This document shows positions 18,443-27,308 of a stretch of DNA of 56,101 nucleotides, piece after piece. This DNA is from Chloroflexota bacterium (lineage in GTDB: Bacteria; Chloroflexota; Dehalococcoidia; UBA2979), in the NCBI GenBank assembly GCA_947470025.1, contig CANIRU010000004.1, positions 1 to 56,101 on the forward strand, written 5' to 3'. A program made the translations under genes and the position numbers. The notes beneath the pieces are model-generated. The model worked only from the letters and a program-made list of their open reading frames with translations. It was not told where the DNA came from and searched no databases. Position 1 is the first letter of the stretch. Every line of letters starts with the position of its first letter.

Positions 18443-21400
18443 ATGACCTCTTACCGCGCGCTGCCTGTGCTCGCCATCCGCCGCATGCTCGGTAACTGGC
18501 GGCTGCTCTCCAGCGTGGTCGTGGGCACCCTGGTCGCCGCGGCCATCCTCTCCGCCACCGCCATCTACGCCGACGCCATCCGCGACCTCGGCCTCCAGTA
18601 CGCGCTCCGGCAGCAGTCGCCCGCCGCACTCGACGTCAGCATTCTGACCTCGAACGTGAACGTCTCGACGACCGCATACCCGCGCTCCATCGCACGACAG
18701 GACACCGCTGCCTCAAACGCGCTGCGCGGGAGTGTCGGCGGCGTGGTACGGGTCGCCACCAGCGCGACCTTCTACCCGGCGGCTCCCGGGCAGAAGCCGG
18801 ATCCGGCCAACCAGGCGCGACCGCGTGCAAACCTCATCGTGCGGAGCCAGCTCCAGGACGAGGTCGCCGTCGTGCAGGGCGCGTTGCCCTCGGCGTTCAC
18901 GCGCGGGGCGACCGGGCCGGTCCCCGTCGCCATCGGCGAGGAGACGGCGCAGAGTCAGAACCTGCGCATCGGCTCCACGATCGACCTGTTCCCTTTCTGG
19001 GACGACAAGACCGAGCCGCTCCAGGTGCAGATCGTTGGCACCCTCCGCGCGAAGGACCCGGGCGACCGTGCGTGGGGCACCAGCGGTGTCGGCGTGGATG
19101 CCTCGACGCGCGGTTGGCCGACCTACTTCCTCTACGTCCCGGACGCCACGCTCTTCGGCGCGTTACTCGAGCGCCTCCCGACGCTCTCCGCCGACTACGA
19201 GAACCGCTACTCCGTGCGGCCGGACGCGCTCAACGCGCGGATCGCGATCCCGGTCGCGGACGGCCTCAGCCACCTCCCGACGGCGCTCGCCGCGACCGAG
19301 ACACGCCCGAACGTACGCAGCGCACTGGAGCCGGTGCTGCGCTCGTTCGACCAGAAGTTGTTCTTCACGCGCGTCCCGCTACTCGTGCTGCTCCTCCAGA
19401 TCGGCGGCATCGTCGCGTACTACCTCGTGATGGTGTCCACCATGCTGATCGAGCGGCAGGCCGCCGAGATCGCGACGCTGCGCAGCCGAGGTGCCACGAC
19501 CTCCCAGCTCCTCGCGCAGTACGGCGTGGAGGGCGCGATCCTCGCGGCGCTCGCGGCGCTGGCGGGGCCGCCGATCGCCGCGCTCGTCGTGTCGTCGCTC
19601 GGGCCCACACCGTCCTTCGCCGCGCTGTCCGGGGGCGGGCCGCTGCCGGTACACGTCGGCAGCGGCGCCTACCTCCTCGCAGGGGCGGGCGCGCTGCTCG
19701 CGTTCGCCTCGCTAATGTTCCCCGCGTGGCGCGCGACGCGCGTCACGGTGCTCGAGTTCAAGCGCAGCGCAGCGCGCCCCCGCCCCACGCCCGTCCTGCT
19801 CCGCTACTACGTCGATGTCCTCGCGGTCGCGGTCGTCGCGCTGGCGTTCTGGCGGCTGTCGCGCGAGAACTCGCTGGTCTCGCCGTCGCTCTTCGGTACG
19901 GCCAAAGTCGACCCGTTCCTGCTCGCGACACCGGCGGTGTTCATGGTGACAGTCGGCGTCGTGTTCCTGCGTCTGTTCCCGCTCGTGATGCGTGGCATCG
20001 GCTGGATCGTCGGCAAGACGAAGAGTGTCGCCGTGCTCATCGGCGTGCGGTCGCTCGTCCGCAACCCCACGCACTACGCGCGACTCATCCTGCTGCTGAT
20101 GTTCGCCACCGGCGTCGGCATGTTCGGGGCGACCTTCTCCGCCACCCTCGACCGCTCGTACGAGGACCGCGCGAGCTATGCGGTGGGCGCCGATGTGCGC
20201 GCCGGCGGGATTCCGAACGGCGGCTTCGCCGGCGACGCCGAGTTCCTCGCGCGCATCGAGCGCGTCCCCGCCGATGCCCGCAGCGCGCTCACGCGCCTCG
20301 ACGGCTCGGTCACCAAGGACAAGCGGCAGGCGAACGTCGAGGTGCTCGGCATCGATCCCAAGACGTTCGAGCGCGTCGCATTCTTCCGAAGCGATTTCGC
20401 CGACGCGCGCCTCCATACGATGCTCGACGTCCTCGACCAGAACGCCGCAGCTCCCGCGCGGGGACCGATGCTGCCGGCGAACGCGCGGCAACTCGGCGTG
20501 TGGGTGCGCATGACCGACATCCGAGGTCGTGTGGTCCTCGGCGTGAGCCTGCGCGATGCCGCGGGCCGCGTGACGAATCGCCAGCTGGGCGAGGCACGCC
20601 CTGGCGACCCGGTGACCAGTGAGTGGACGTTCTTCAGCGCCGACCTCACGCAGCCGCGCTCGCTGTCCGGCGGTCAGATCCGCGAGACACAGCCCGCGAC
20701 CGGCCCGTTCGAGGTCCGCGGGGTCTTCGTCGTGCCGACCGGCGCGATCGCCAACCAGCGCGGTGTGGTGCAGTTCGGGCCCGCGCTCGCCACCGCATCC
20801 GCCCCTACCAGCGTCGTGAATCCCTCTCTCGCGATCAGCGGCATCGACGTCGCAACCACGGCGTGGCACGACGCCGTCCTCGTGCAAGACTTCACGCAGG
20901 CGGGCTTCGAGGCGATCCAGGGCACGCGCCCGGCACTGCTGCCCGACGTCGCCCGCGCGGCCACCGACGCCCCACCGCCCGGCTTTGCCTCGGCGATGCG
21001 TTACGAGTGGCAGGACACCGGCATCTCGCCCCCCCTGCGCGGCCTCCGCCCCGTCGTCGACGCGACCCCGGCGCGCGTGTACCTCGCCGCCGAGACGGCG
21101 AAGCGGCTCGAGGTCGATACAGGTGACACGGTCACCATCGGCGTCGGGTCGCGCAGCGTGGCTGCGGTCGTGGCGGGCGTATTCGAGTACTTCCCCACCT
21201 ATAAGCCCGGCGAGAGCAACGGACTCGCCGTGCTCAACGGCAGCCGTCTCTCGACCGCGATCAACAGCGCGATGCCCGACTCGCCCCTCGGTCCGAATGA
21301 GGCATGGTTCGCGACGAGACAGAGCGGCGCGACACGCGACGCCCTCAAGCCCTTTGCCCCGCTCACGGTGGAGACACGTGATGCGGTGCGCGCGGTGCAG

Positions 21401-21850
21401 CAGGACGACCCACTGATCGCCGCTGGCTGGGCGGGCATCCTCGCCATCGCGTTCGGCGCGGTGCTGCTGCTCTCCGCGATCGGCTTCATCGTCTACTCGT
21501 ACCTCACGGCACAGCAGCGGGCGCTGGAGTTCGCGATCCTCCGCACGCTCGGCTTCTCGAGGCCACAGATTTTCTCCGTCGTCCTGTTCGAGCATCTCTT
21601 CGTGATCGTCGCCGGGATGGGCCTCGGCACGGCCGTCGGACTGCGCGTGGGGCGACTGATGCTCGCGTTCCTCGGCGTGGACGAACGAGGCGGGCAGGTG
21701 GTGCCGCCATTCATCCAGCGCATCTCGTGGACCGAAGTCTTCGTGGTGTGGGGGATTCTCGGTACAGTGTTCGTCGCGACGATCGCCGCGGTCGTCGCGC
21801 TCTACTTCCGGCTCGCGGTGAGCCGCGCGCTCAGGATCGGCGACGTCTAG
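18443..21850 (+). CDS. FtsX-like ABC transporter permease
   Basis: This 1135-residue permease resembles MacB/FtsX-type ABC3 permeases that move lipids, lipoproteins or peptides across or out of the membrane rather than importing solutes. A membrane helix at about 20-43 is followed by a large external domain. A three- to four-helix FtsX block begins near residue 312 (VLLLQIGGIVAYYLVMVSTML). A second external domain and a final FtsX block near 990-1125 (IAFGAVLLLSAIGFIVYSYL) complete the duplicated layout. Its stop overlaps the start of the first ATPase gene, and a second ATPase follows, so the three form one transporter locus. The cargo cannot be told from sequence. Confidence 0.92.
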   Translation: MTSYRALPVLAIRRMLGNWRLLSSVVVGTLVAAAILSATAIYADAIRDLGLQYALRQQSPAALDVSILTSNVNVSTTAYPRSIARQDTAASNALRGSVGGVVRVATSATFYPAAPGQKPDPANQARPRANLIVRSQLQDEVAVVQGALPSAFTRGATGPVPVAIGEETAQSQNLRIGSTIDLFPFWDDKTEPLQVQIVGTLRAKDPGDRAWGTSGVGVDASTRGWPTYFLYVPDATLFGALLERLPTLSADYENRYSVRPDALNARIAIPVADGLSHLPTALAATETRPNVRSALEPVLRSFDQKLFFTRVPLLVLLLQIGGIVAYYLVMVSTMLIERQAAEIATLRSRGATTSQLLAQYGVEGAILAALAALAGPPIAALVVSSLGPTPSFAALSGGGPLPVHVGSGAYLLAGAGALLAFASLMFPAWRATRVTVLEFKRSAARPRPTPVLLRYYVDVLAVAVVALAFWRLSRENSLVSPSLFGTAKVDPFLLATPAVFMVTVGVVFLRLFPLVMRGIGWIVGKTKSVAVLIGVRSLVRNPTHYARLILLLMFATGVGMFGATFSATLDRSYEDRASYAVGADVRAGGIPNGGFAGDAEFLARIERVPADARSALTRLDGSVTKDKRQANVEVLGIDPKTFERVAFFRSDFADARLHTMLDVLDQNAAAPARGPMLPANARQLGVWVRMTDIRGRVVLGVSLRDAAGRVTNRQLGEARPGDPVTSEWTFFSADLTQPRSLSGGQIRETQPATGPFEVRGVFVVPTGAIANQRGVVQFGPALATASAPTSVVNPSLAISGIDVATTAWHDAVLVQDFTQAGFEAIQGTRPALLPDVARAATDAPPPGFASAMRYEWQDTGISPPLRGLRPVVDATPARVYLAAETAKRLEVDTGDTVTIGVGSRSVAAVVAGVFEYFPTYKPGESNGLAVLNGSRLSTAINSAMPDSPLGPNEAWFATRQSGATRDALKPFAPLTVETRDAVRAVQQDDPLIAAGWAGILAIAFGAVLLLSAIGFIVYSYLTAQQRALEFAILRTLGFSRPQIFSVVLFEHLFVIVAGMGLGTAVGLRVGRLMLAFLGVDERGGQVVPPFIQRISWTEVFVVWGILGTVFVATIAAVVALYFRLAVSRALRIGDV

Positions 21851-22815
21851 TGCAGTACCGCCCCCCGACTACGCAGGCACCGAGCACGCAGGCGATGCGC
21901 ACCCAGAGCGGGCGCATCGACCGGCCCGAGGCTGCCGAACCGCCGTACATCCACTGCGAAGACCTGTTCAAGATCTACAAGACCGATGACCTCGAGGTCG
22001 TCGCCCTGCGCGGCCTCGACCTGCGCGTGGCGCGCGGCGAGATGATGGCGATCGTCGGCGCGTCCGGCTCCGGCAAGTCGACGCTGCTCAACATCCTCGC
22101 GGGCCTCGACCAGCCCTCCGCGGGGCGCGTCACCGTCGGCGAGCGTGACCTGCTCACCACCGACGAGGCGGACCTGGTGCGCTACCGCCGCGTCGAGGTC
22201 GGGTTCGTCTGGCAGCAGACCGGCCGCAACCTCATCCCCTATCTCACCGCCGAGCAGAACGTCGAAGTGCCGATGATCCTCGAGGGCCGTCCGCGCGGCG
22301 AGACGCGCGAGCGGGCGCGGATGCTCCTCGATCAGGTCGGGCTCGGCGAGAAGCTGGCCAACAAGCCGCAGGAGATGTCCGGTGGGGAGCAGCAGCGCAC
22401 CGCGATCGCCGTCGCGCTCGCGAACGACCCACCGCTCCTCCTCGCGGACGAGCCGACCGGCGAGCTGGACAGCACGACTGCCGACGAGGTCTTCGCCGTG
22501 CTGCGCAGGTTGAACCGCGACCTCGGCGTGACGATCGTGATCGTGACGCACGACCGCCAGATCACCCAGCGGGTCGACCGCGTCGTCGCCATGCGCGACG
22601 GCCGCACGAGCACGGAGCTCGTCCGCCACGTGCAGTTCGCGCGCGGGACCGAGGCGAGCATCGACGAGTTCGCAGTCGTCGACCGCAGCGGCCGGCTGCA
22701 GATCCCGCGCGACTACCTCGACCAGCTCGACATCGGTGCACGCGCACGCATCGAACTCGCGGGCGACCACGTCGAGGTGCGTCCCGAGAGGCCCGGCGAC
22801 GGACGGCGCGCATGA
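21850..22815 (+). CDS. ABC transporter ATPase with C-terminal AbrB-like domain
   Basis: This MacB/LolD-class ATPase has Walker A GASGSGKS (residues 70-77), signature MSGGE (176-180), Walker B LLLLADEPTGELDS and the His switch VTHD. After the ATPase core, residues about 275-312 read VDRSGRLQIPRDYLDQLDIG followed by a basic, strand-rich tail. This matches the swapped-hairpin AbrB/MraZ/SpoVT type of DNA-binding or dimerisation module. The GTG at 21850 overlaps the permease stop (TAGTG), implying translational coupling; an ATG at 21895 is an alternative that removes 15 residues. The protein presumably pairs with the permease before it. Confidence 0.9.
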   Translation: MQYRPPTTQAPSTQAMRTQSGRIDRPEAAEPPYIHCEDLFKIYKTDDLEVVALRGLDLRVARGEMMAIVGASGSGKSTLLNILAGLDQPSAGRVTVGERDLLTTDEADLVRYRRVEVGFVWQQTGRNLIPYLTAEQNVEVPMILEGRPRGETRERARMLLDQVGLGEKLANKPQEMSGGEQQRTAIAVALANDPPLLLADEPTGELDSTTADEVFAVLRRLNRDLGVTIVIVTHDRQITQRVDRVVAMRDGRTSTELVRHVQFARGTEASIDEFAVVDRSGRLQIPRDYLDQLDIGARARIELAGDHVEVRPERPGDGRRA

Positions 22816-23609
22816 CCACTGCCTCGCAATCCGGACCGATGGTCGTCGCGGACCACCTCGTGCGCGTCTTCAGCGGCGGCGGCGGCGAGGTCACCGCGGT
22901 CAGCGACGTCTCACTGACCGTGCCGCGCGGCGAGTTCCTCGCGGTGATCGGGCGCTCCGGCTCCGGCAAGACGACACTGCTCAACCTGATCGCGGGCCTC
23001 GACACCCCGAGCAGTGGCACCGTCATGGTCGACGACCGCGAGGTGTCGAGCTTCAACGACGCGGAGATGACAGAGTTCCGCCGTCACACGGTCGGGTTCG
23101 TCTTCCAGTCGTTCGGCCTGCTGCCGCTGCTGTCCGCCGCGGAGAACGTCGAGCTGGCGTTACGCATCGCGGGTGCGGGCATCCGCGAGCGCGGCGAACG
23201 CACGCGAGAGCTGCTGCGCCTCGTCGGGATTGCCGAGCGGTCGAGTCACCGCCCGTACGAGATGTCCGGCGGCGAGCAGCAACGAGTCGCGGTCGCGCGC
23301 GCGCTGGCGAACTCACCTCGACTGATCATCGCCGACGAGCCGACGGGCGAGCTGGACAGCACGACCGGCGCGCAGATCTTCGAGCTGCTGCGCGGCGTGG
23401 CCCGCGAGGGCGTGACGGTGATCGCCGCGACGCACGACCCGTTCGTCATGGAGCACGCCGATCGCGTCCTCGAGATGTCGGACGGTCACCTGCTGCCGGA
23501 GGGTCAGGGCTCGCTCGTCGCGCAACACCGCAGTCCGCGCACGCACGAGACGCCGCCCGCGCCGCTGCCGAGCCTACACGTGCCGCCCGCACACCCGCCG
23601 CGTCGGTAG
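22812..23609 (+). CDS. ABC transporter ATPase (MacB/LolD type)
   Basis: A second 265-residue ATPase overlaps the first by ATGA. Walker A GRSGSGKT, signature MSGGEQQRVAVARAL, Walker B LIIADEPTGELDS and the AATHDP switch are intact. The last 40 residues are Pro/Arg-rich and probably disordered, with no AbrB-like tail. Two different ATPases behind one very large permease suggest a heterodimeric motor. Alternatively, one ATPase may serve another permease. Confidence 0.92.
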   Translation: MTTASQSGPMVVADHLVRVFSGGGGEVTAVSDVSLTVPRGEFLAVIGRSGSGKTTLLNLIAGLDTPSSGTVMVDDREVSSFNDAEMTEFRRHTVGFVFQSFGLLPLLSAAENVELALRIAGAGIRERGERTRELLRLVGIAERSSHRPYEMSGGEQQRVAVARALANSPRLIIADEPTGELDSTTGAQIFELLRGVAREGVTVIAATHDPFVMEHADRVLEMSDGHLLPEGQGSLVAQHRSPRTHETPPAPLPSLHVPPAHPPRR

Positions 23610-23622
23610 CGTCCGACACCCC

Positions 23623-23628
23623 TAAACT
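23623..23628 (+). promoter_or_regulatory. -10 box for a leaderless gene
   Basis: TAAACT ends 6 nt before the ATG at 23635, placing transcription start at or beside the start codon. No Shine-Dalgarno sequence precedes the ATG. Confidence 0.4.
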
Positions 23629-23634
23629 CCCCAC

Positions 23635-24243
23635 ATGCCGATCGTCCACATCATCTGCGCGACGCTGAAGGAAGACGCCTCCGAGGAGGCCGTCGCGCAC
23701 GCGCTGGCCCTCGGGCGCGCGCTGCCGAGCGCCGAAGGCGTGTGGCACACGACCCTGGGACGGTCGGTGAATCACCTCGTCGCCGCAACGTGGCTCGATG
23801 GGCGCGATGCGCTGGAGCCGTTCGCCGCGTCGCCCGTGCACATGGCCTTCATCATGCGCGGCCTCGCGCCCTGCATCCGCGGCATGTGGAGTGCCGCCGT
23901 CGAGAGCGAGGCGGCGCCACCCGCCACCGCCGAGTCGATGTGGGTCTTCGCGCTGCAGTCGCAGGAGACGCTCTTCGAGTGGCAGGTGCGCGACCTGTTG
24001 ACCGCCGTCGACACGCTCCCCGGTCTCGCCGCAGTCGGCGTGACCGTCGAGGAGCGCGAGCGCTACCGCGCCGGTGGCGTCGTGTGCCTCGTGCCCGGCG
24101 AGGCCGCGCCGTTCGACGACGCACTCGCCGCGGCGCGTGCGCAGTGGGGAGAGCTCGCCGAATCGATCGTCGAGTGCAAAGTCGAGGTGATTCCCCTACG
24201 TCCGACCACGGACAGGGACTCCAGCACCGCGCACGATCGGTAG
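23635..24243 (+). CDS. Dabb-like alpha/beta-barrel protein
   Basis: The 202-residue protein appears to be two ferredoxin-like halves. The first (MPIVHIICATLKEDASEEAV to about residue 85) resembles stress-responsive Dabb domains, with the typical switch from a helix rich in Ala to a TWLDGRDAL strand and a helix around PVHMAFIMRGLAPC. The second half (VFALQSQETLF to the end) has a similar strand-helix order. Dabb proteins form small dimeric barrels, and some are cyclases or monooxygenase-like, but no active site is recognisable here. It is followed directly by the nuclease gene. Confidence 0.65.
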   Translation: MPIVHIICATLKEDASEEAVAHALALGRALPSAEGVWHTTLGRSVNHLVAATWLDGRDALEPFAASPVHMAFIMRGLAPCIRGMWSAAVESEAAPPATAESMWVFALQSQETLFEWQVRDLLTAVDTLPGLAAVGVTVEERERYRAGGVVCLVPGEAAPFDDALAAARAQWGELAESIVECKVEVIPLRPTTDRDSSTAHDR

Positions 24244-24858
24244 ATGATCTCGATGCAGGAGACGCCCCCGCCGTTCCACTCGCGCAGCCGGTCGCGCACA
24301 CGCCCTGCTCGACGTCGTCCGGAGCCGGACCTCGCGCCTGACCTGCAACGCATTCAGCGCCGCTTATCACGCTCCTCGATCGGGATCGCCGCTCTGATCG
24401 CCATCCTCAGCCTGACCAGCGCCGGACTGCTGCGCGCACGACAGTCGAACGACGTCATCCCACCGACTGCACCGGGCGAGGCGACCCCGGTCGAAGTCTC
24501 CCGCATCATCGATGGCGACACCCTCGACGTCCGCGCCGCCGAGACGACCATTCGCGTGCGCCTCTACGGCGTGAACGCGACCGAGCGCGGCCAGGCCTGC
24601 TATCGCGAGGCCACTGAGCGCCTGACCACCCTGGCAGGCAACCGGGTGCTGCTGCTACCCGACGCGCGCCAGACCGACCAGTACGGCCGCGAATTGCGTT
24701 ATGTCTTTACGGCCGACGGCCAGTCGATCGACGCTGCGCTCGTCCGCGATGGCCTGGCGAAGGCATGGCGCGAGGACGGCAGCCGCAAGGCGGCCCTTGT
24801 CGCCCTGGAGGATGCCGCGCGCACTTCGAAGACGGGCTGCCTCTGGAGCGGCAACTAG
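24244..24858 (+). CDS. Membrane-anchored thermonuclease (SNase-like)
   Basis: The 204-residue protein has an Arg-rich cytoplasmic N-terminus, one membrane helix (about 45-65) and an external staphylococcal-nuclease fold. The calcium/catalytic segment IIDGDTLDVR, the active-site pair RVRLYGVNATE (Arg and Glu) and GRELRY (second Arg) are conserved. Two Cys residues, near ACYRE and TGCLW, may form a disulfide outside the cell. The ATG directly follows the stop of the preceding gene. It probably degrades nucleic acids outside the membrane. Confidence 0.93.
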   Translation: MISMQETPPPFHSRSRSRTRPARRRPEPDLAPDLQRIQRRLSRSSIGIAALIAILSLTSAGLLRARQSNDVIPPTAPGEATPVEVSRIIDGDTLDVRAAETTIRVRLYGVNATERGQACYREATERLTTLAGNRVLLLPDARQTDQYGRELRYVFTADGQSIDAALVRDGLAKAWREDGSRKAALVALEDAARTSKTGCLWSGN

Positions 24859-24896
24859 CGACTCGATCCGTGCCTAATCGACACGGCGGAGATTCG

Positions 24897-25691
24897 CTAC
24901 TCGGACTTCGTCAGCTCGAAGATCAGGTCGCCGTTGTCCCAACGCACGATCTGGTACGGCGGAGTGCTGCTAATCCACGCGGTGCGGACTGCGCGACCGT
25001 TACGCAGCAGGATCCGCCACGTGTCGAACTTGCCCGCGGGCACCTCGACCTGCTCGCGCTGGGGGATGCGGATCGCGACGTTCTGCTGCGTGCGGTCAAG
25101 GGCGTTCGCGGAGACGTAAGCCTGCTCGTACTGCTCGGCGAAGGTGATGCCGCGCCAGAGCCACAGCGACGATTCGTTGTCGTAGAAGTGCGGCCGGAGC
25201 GTCAGCTCGCTCACTGATGGCTTGCCACCGTCGCGCTCCGAGCTGGTCGCGAGACGCGTCTTGTCACCCTCGGCGGTGTAGGTCCAGGTCGTGCGGGTGT
25301 GCTGCGCCTTGCCGCCCTCCATGCGGGCGTCCGTCGTGCGCGCACCCTGCAACGGCTTCAGCGTCTTCGCGTCCACCGTGACCGTGATCTCGTCGCGTAC
25401 AGGCGGCGCCCCGACGGGGGTCGTCGCCTCGGTGTACGACTGGCCGAGGACGAGGCGGTCGCCATCGATCTTCGTGGTGAGCACCCCGGTGCCGACGGCC
25501 TGGCCGTCGCTATTGCGCAGCCGGTACTCGAGGCGCTCGTTCGCTTTCCACGGCGCGGCAGTGAAGACGTCGCTGGTCTTCACGTTCGGCGTGGCGCCCT
25601 GGCACCCAGCCAGCAACATTGCCGCGGTGAGCACAGTGAACATCGAGGCAGCGCGGAGCGGCTGCCCTCGATTCACGCGTGGAGCGATCAC
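24897..25691 (-). CDS. Putative lipoprotein, DUF3108-like
   Basis: The 264-residue protein has a Sec/lipoprotein signal ending LLAGC at about residue 30. The rest is beta-rich with no catalytic motif seen. The C-terminal segment VEVPAGKFDTWRILL, then WISSTPPYQIVRWDNGD, resembles DUF3108 outer-surface proteins. The GTG at 25691 overlaps the threonine aldolase stop (GTGA), giving translational coupling and a signal peptide of normal length; GTG 25676 is an alternative. Function is unknown. It converges with the nuclease gene across a 38-bp gap. Confidence 0.75.
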   Translation of the reverse strand: MIAPRVNRGQPLRAASMFTVLTAAMLLAGCQGATPNVKTSDVFTAAPWKANERLEYRLRNSDGQAVGTGVLTTKIDGDRLVLGQSYTEATTPVGAPPVRDEITVTVDAKTLKPLQGARTTDARMEGGKAQHTRTTWTYTAEGDKTRLATSSERDGGKPSVSELTLRPHFYDNESSLWLWRGITFAEQYEQAYVSANALDRTQQNVAIRIPQREQVEVPAGKFDTWRILLRNGRAVRTAWISSTPPYQIVRWDNGDLIFELTKSE

Positions 25692-26728
25692 GAAGCGGCC
25701 GGGAGCGACTGCAGCACCGATGCGACGATCGGGATCGCGGCGTCGATATCCTCGCGCGAAACGTCGAGGTGACACACCATCCGTACGCGCTGCGGCGACG
25801 TGCCGGTGCACAGCACGCCCTGCGCCGCGCACCTCGCACGGAACTCGTTGCCATCGACCCCGTCGAGCTCGAAGAACACGAGGTTCGTGTCCACGCCTGC
25901 GGGGTCCATGATCACGTGCGGCATCTCGGCGATCGCCGCGAACAGCCGCTTGGCGTTGGCGTGATCATCGGCGAGCCGCTCGATGTTGTGCTCGAGGGCG
26001 TACAGCGCGCCCGCGGCGACGATGCCAGACTGACGCATCGACCCGCCGAGAAGCCGGCGGTTCGCCCGCGCGCGCTCGATGAACTCGGTCGGTCCTGTGA
26101 CCACCGAGCCAACCGGCGCGCCGAGACCCTTCGAAAAGCAGAAGTCCACGGTATCCGCGCTCGCGACCAGCGATTTCGCGTCCGTCTCCAGCGCGACCGC
26201 GGCGTTGAAGATCCGTGCACCGTCCACGTGCACCTGCACGCCCGCCGCGTGCGCGACGTCCGCCACTGCGTTCATGTCGCTGACGCTGATCGCCGCGCCA
26301 CCTCGACGGTTGTGCGTGTTCTCGAGGCACACGACGTTCGTGCGCGGCCACGCCGCCCGGATCGTCGAAGCGACCTGCGCCGGGTCGATGTGCCCGCGCT
26401 CGTCGTTGTGCACCGCGCGGATCGAGATGCCGCCGAGCGCGGCGGAGCCCATGCCCTCGTGGTTCAGGATGTGCGACTCATTGCCGGCGATCGCCTCGTC
26501 GCCACGCCCGCAGTACGTCAGCAGCGTGACGAGGTTGCCCATCGTCCCGCTCGGCACGAACAGCGCGGCGGCCTTGCCAACGACCTCGGCCGACAGCTCT
26601 TCGAGGCGCTTCACGGTCGGATCGTCGCCGAGCAGATCGTCGCCGACCTCGGCGCGTGCCATCGCCTGCCGCATCCCCTCGGAGGGGCGGGTCACGGTGT
26701 CCGAACGGAGATCGATGACGCGGGCCAT
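25688..26728 (-). CDS. ltaE: Low-specificity L-threonine aldolase
   Basis: This fold-type I PLP enzyme splits threonine or allo-threonine to glycine and acetaldehyde. The 346-residue sequence starts IDLRSDTVTRPSEGMR, a family hallmark. It contains FVPSGTMGNLV, the PLP-binding VHVDGARIFNAAVAL and the Schiff-base lysine in FCFSKGLGAPVGS. The start ATG at 26728 follows GAGGGAG. It overlaps the downstream lipoprotein gene by 4 nt. Neighbours give no pathway clue, so a role in glycine supply or threonine use is inferred from the family. Confidence 0.96.
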   Translation of the reverse strand: MARVIDLRSDTVTRPSEGMRQAMARAEVGDDLLGDDPTVKRLEELSAEVVGKAAALFVPSGTMGNLVTLLTYCGRGDEAIAGNESHILNHEGMGSAALGGISIRAVHNDERGHIDPAQVASTIRAAWPRTNVVCLENTHNRRGGAAISVSDMNAVADVAHAAGVQVHVDGARIFNAAVALETDAKSLVASADTVDFCFSKGLGAPVGSVVTGPTEFIERARANRRLLGGSMRQSGIVAAGALYALEHNIERLADDHANAKRLFAAIAEMPHVIMDPAGVDTNLVFFELDGVDGNEFRARCAAQGVLCTGTSPQRVRMVCHLDVSREDIDAAIPIVASVLQSLPAAS

Positions 26729-26830
26729 ACGTCGCTCCCTCGCGCGCTACGGCGCGTCAGCAGTCGAGGCGGTCGAATGAGCGAAGCGTAGCAGAGGGTC
26801 CGGTCAGGTTCCCGCGGAGCGTAAGGAGGG

Positions 26831-27265
26831 CTACTTCTTCTCTCGCTCCCAGAGCGTCTCGTAGCCCTCGCCGCCGCGGATCGCCGCGAGGATGTCGGCA
26901 CGCTCGAGGCGCTGGCCGTCGCGGAACGCAGAGTCGGCGGCGCGCCTCGACGGTTCGCCGCCGATGTCGGCGACGCGGTCTTCGATGAACGACCACACGC
27001 CCAGCTCGCGCATCACCGCGATCGGGCGCGGCCACTGGAAGACGGTGATCTGCTCCGGCGGCGGCACGTCGGGGCGCTCTTTGCGAAGGAAGCGATAGCG
27101 CTCCTCGGCGGAGGTGACCGGCGGGACCATGCTGATGTACGGACGCCCGTCCGCATCGGGACGCGTGTCGACGAGCAGACGCTGCTCGATCATCGCGAAG
27201 CGGACGACGAAGACGTCCGCTTCCGCGATCACGCGCCGCATGGCCTCGATGTCGATGTCCACCAT
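26831..27265 (-). CDS. Hypothetical protein, 144 residues
   Basis: I do not recognise a family with confidence. The protein is soluble, with no signal or membrane segment. It is compact and mixed alpha/beta: MVDIDIEAMRRVIAEADVFVV forms a likely helix-strand, VFQWPRPIAVMRELGVW a second helix, and the C-terminus is charged (LWEREKK). The coding bias is normal and the gene is well separated, so it is likely real. The ATG at 27265 has a TAGACT box 7 nt upstream and no Shine-Dalgarno site, suggesting a leaderless message. Confidence 0.75.
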   Translation of the reverse strand: MVDIDIEAMRRVIAEADVFVVRFAMIEQRLLVDTRPDADGRPYISMVPPVTSAEERYRFLRKERPDVPPPEQITVFQWPRPIAVMRELGVWSFIEDRVADIGGEPSRRAADSAFRDGQRLERADILAAIRGGEGYETLWEREKK

Positions 27266-27272
27266 GCCGGAC

Positions 27273-27278
27273 AGTCTA
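27273..27278 (-). promoter_or_regulatory. -10 box for a leaderless gene
   Basis: Minus-strand TAGACT at 27278-27273 ends 7 nt before the ATG at 27265. No ribosome-binding site lies between. Confidence 0.45.
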
Positions 27279-27308
27279 GCGCAGCACGACCCCCGGGCGG
27301 TCGGGGCG

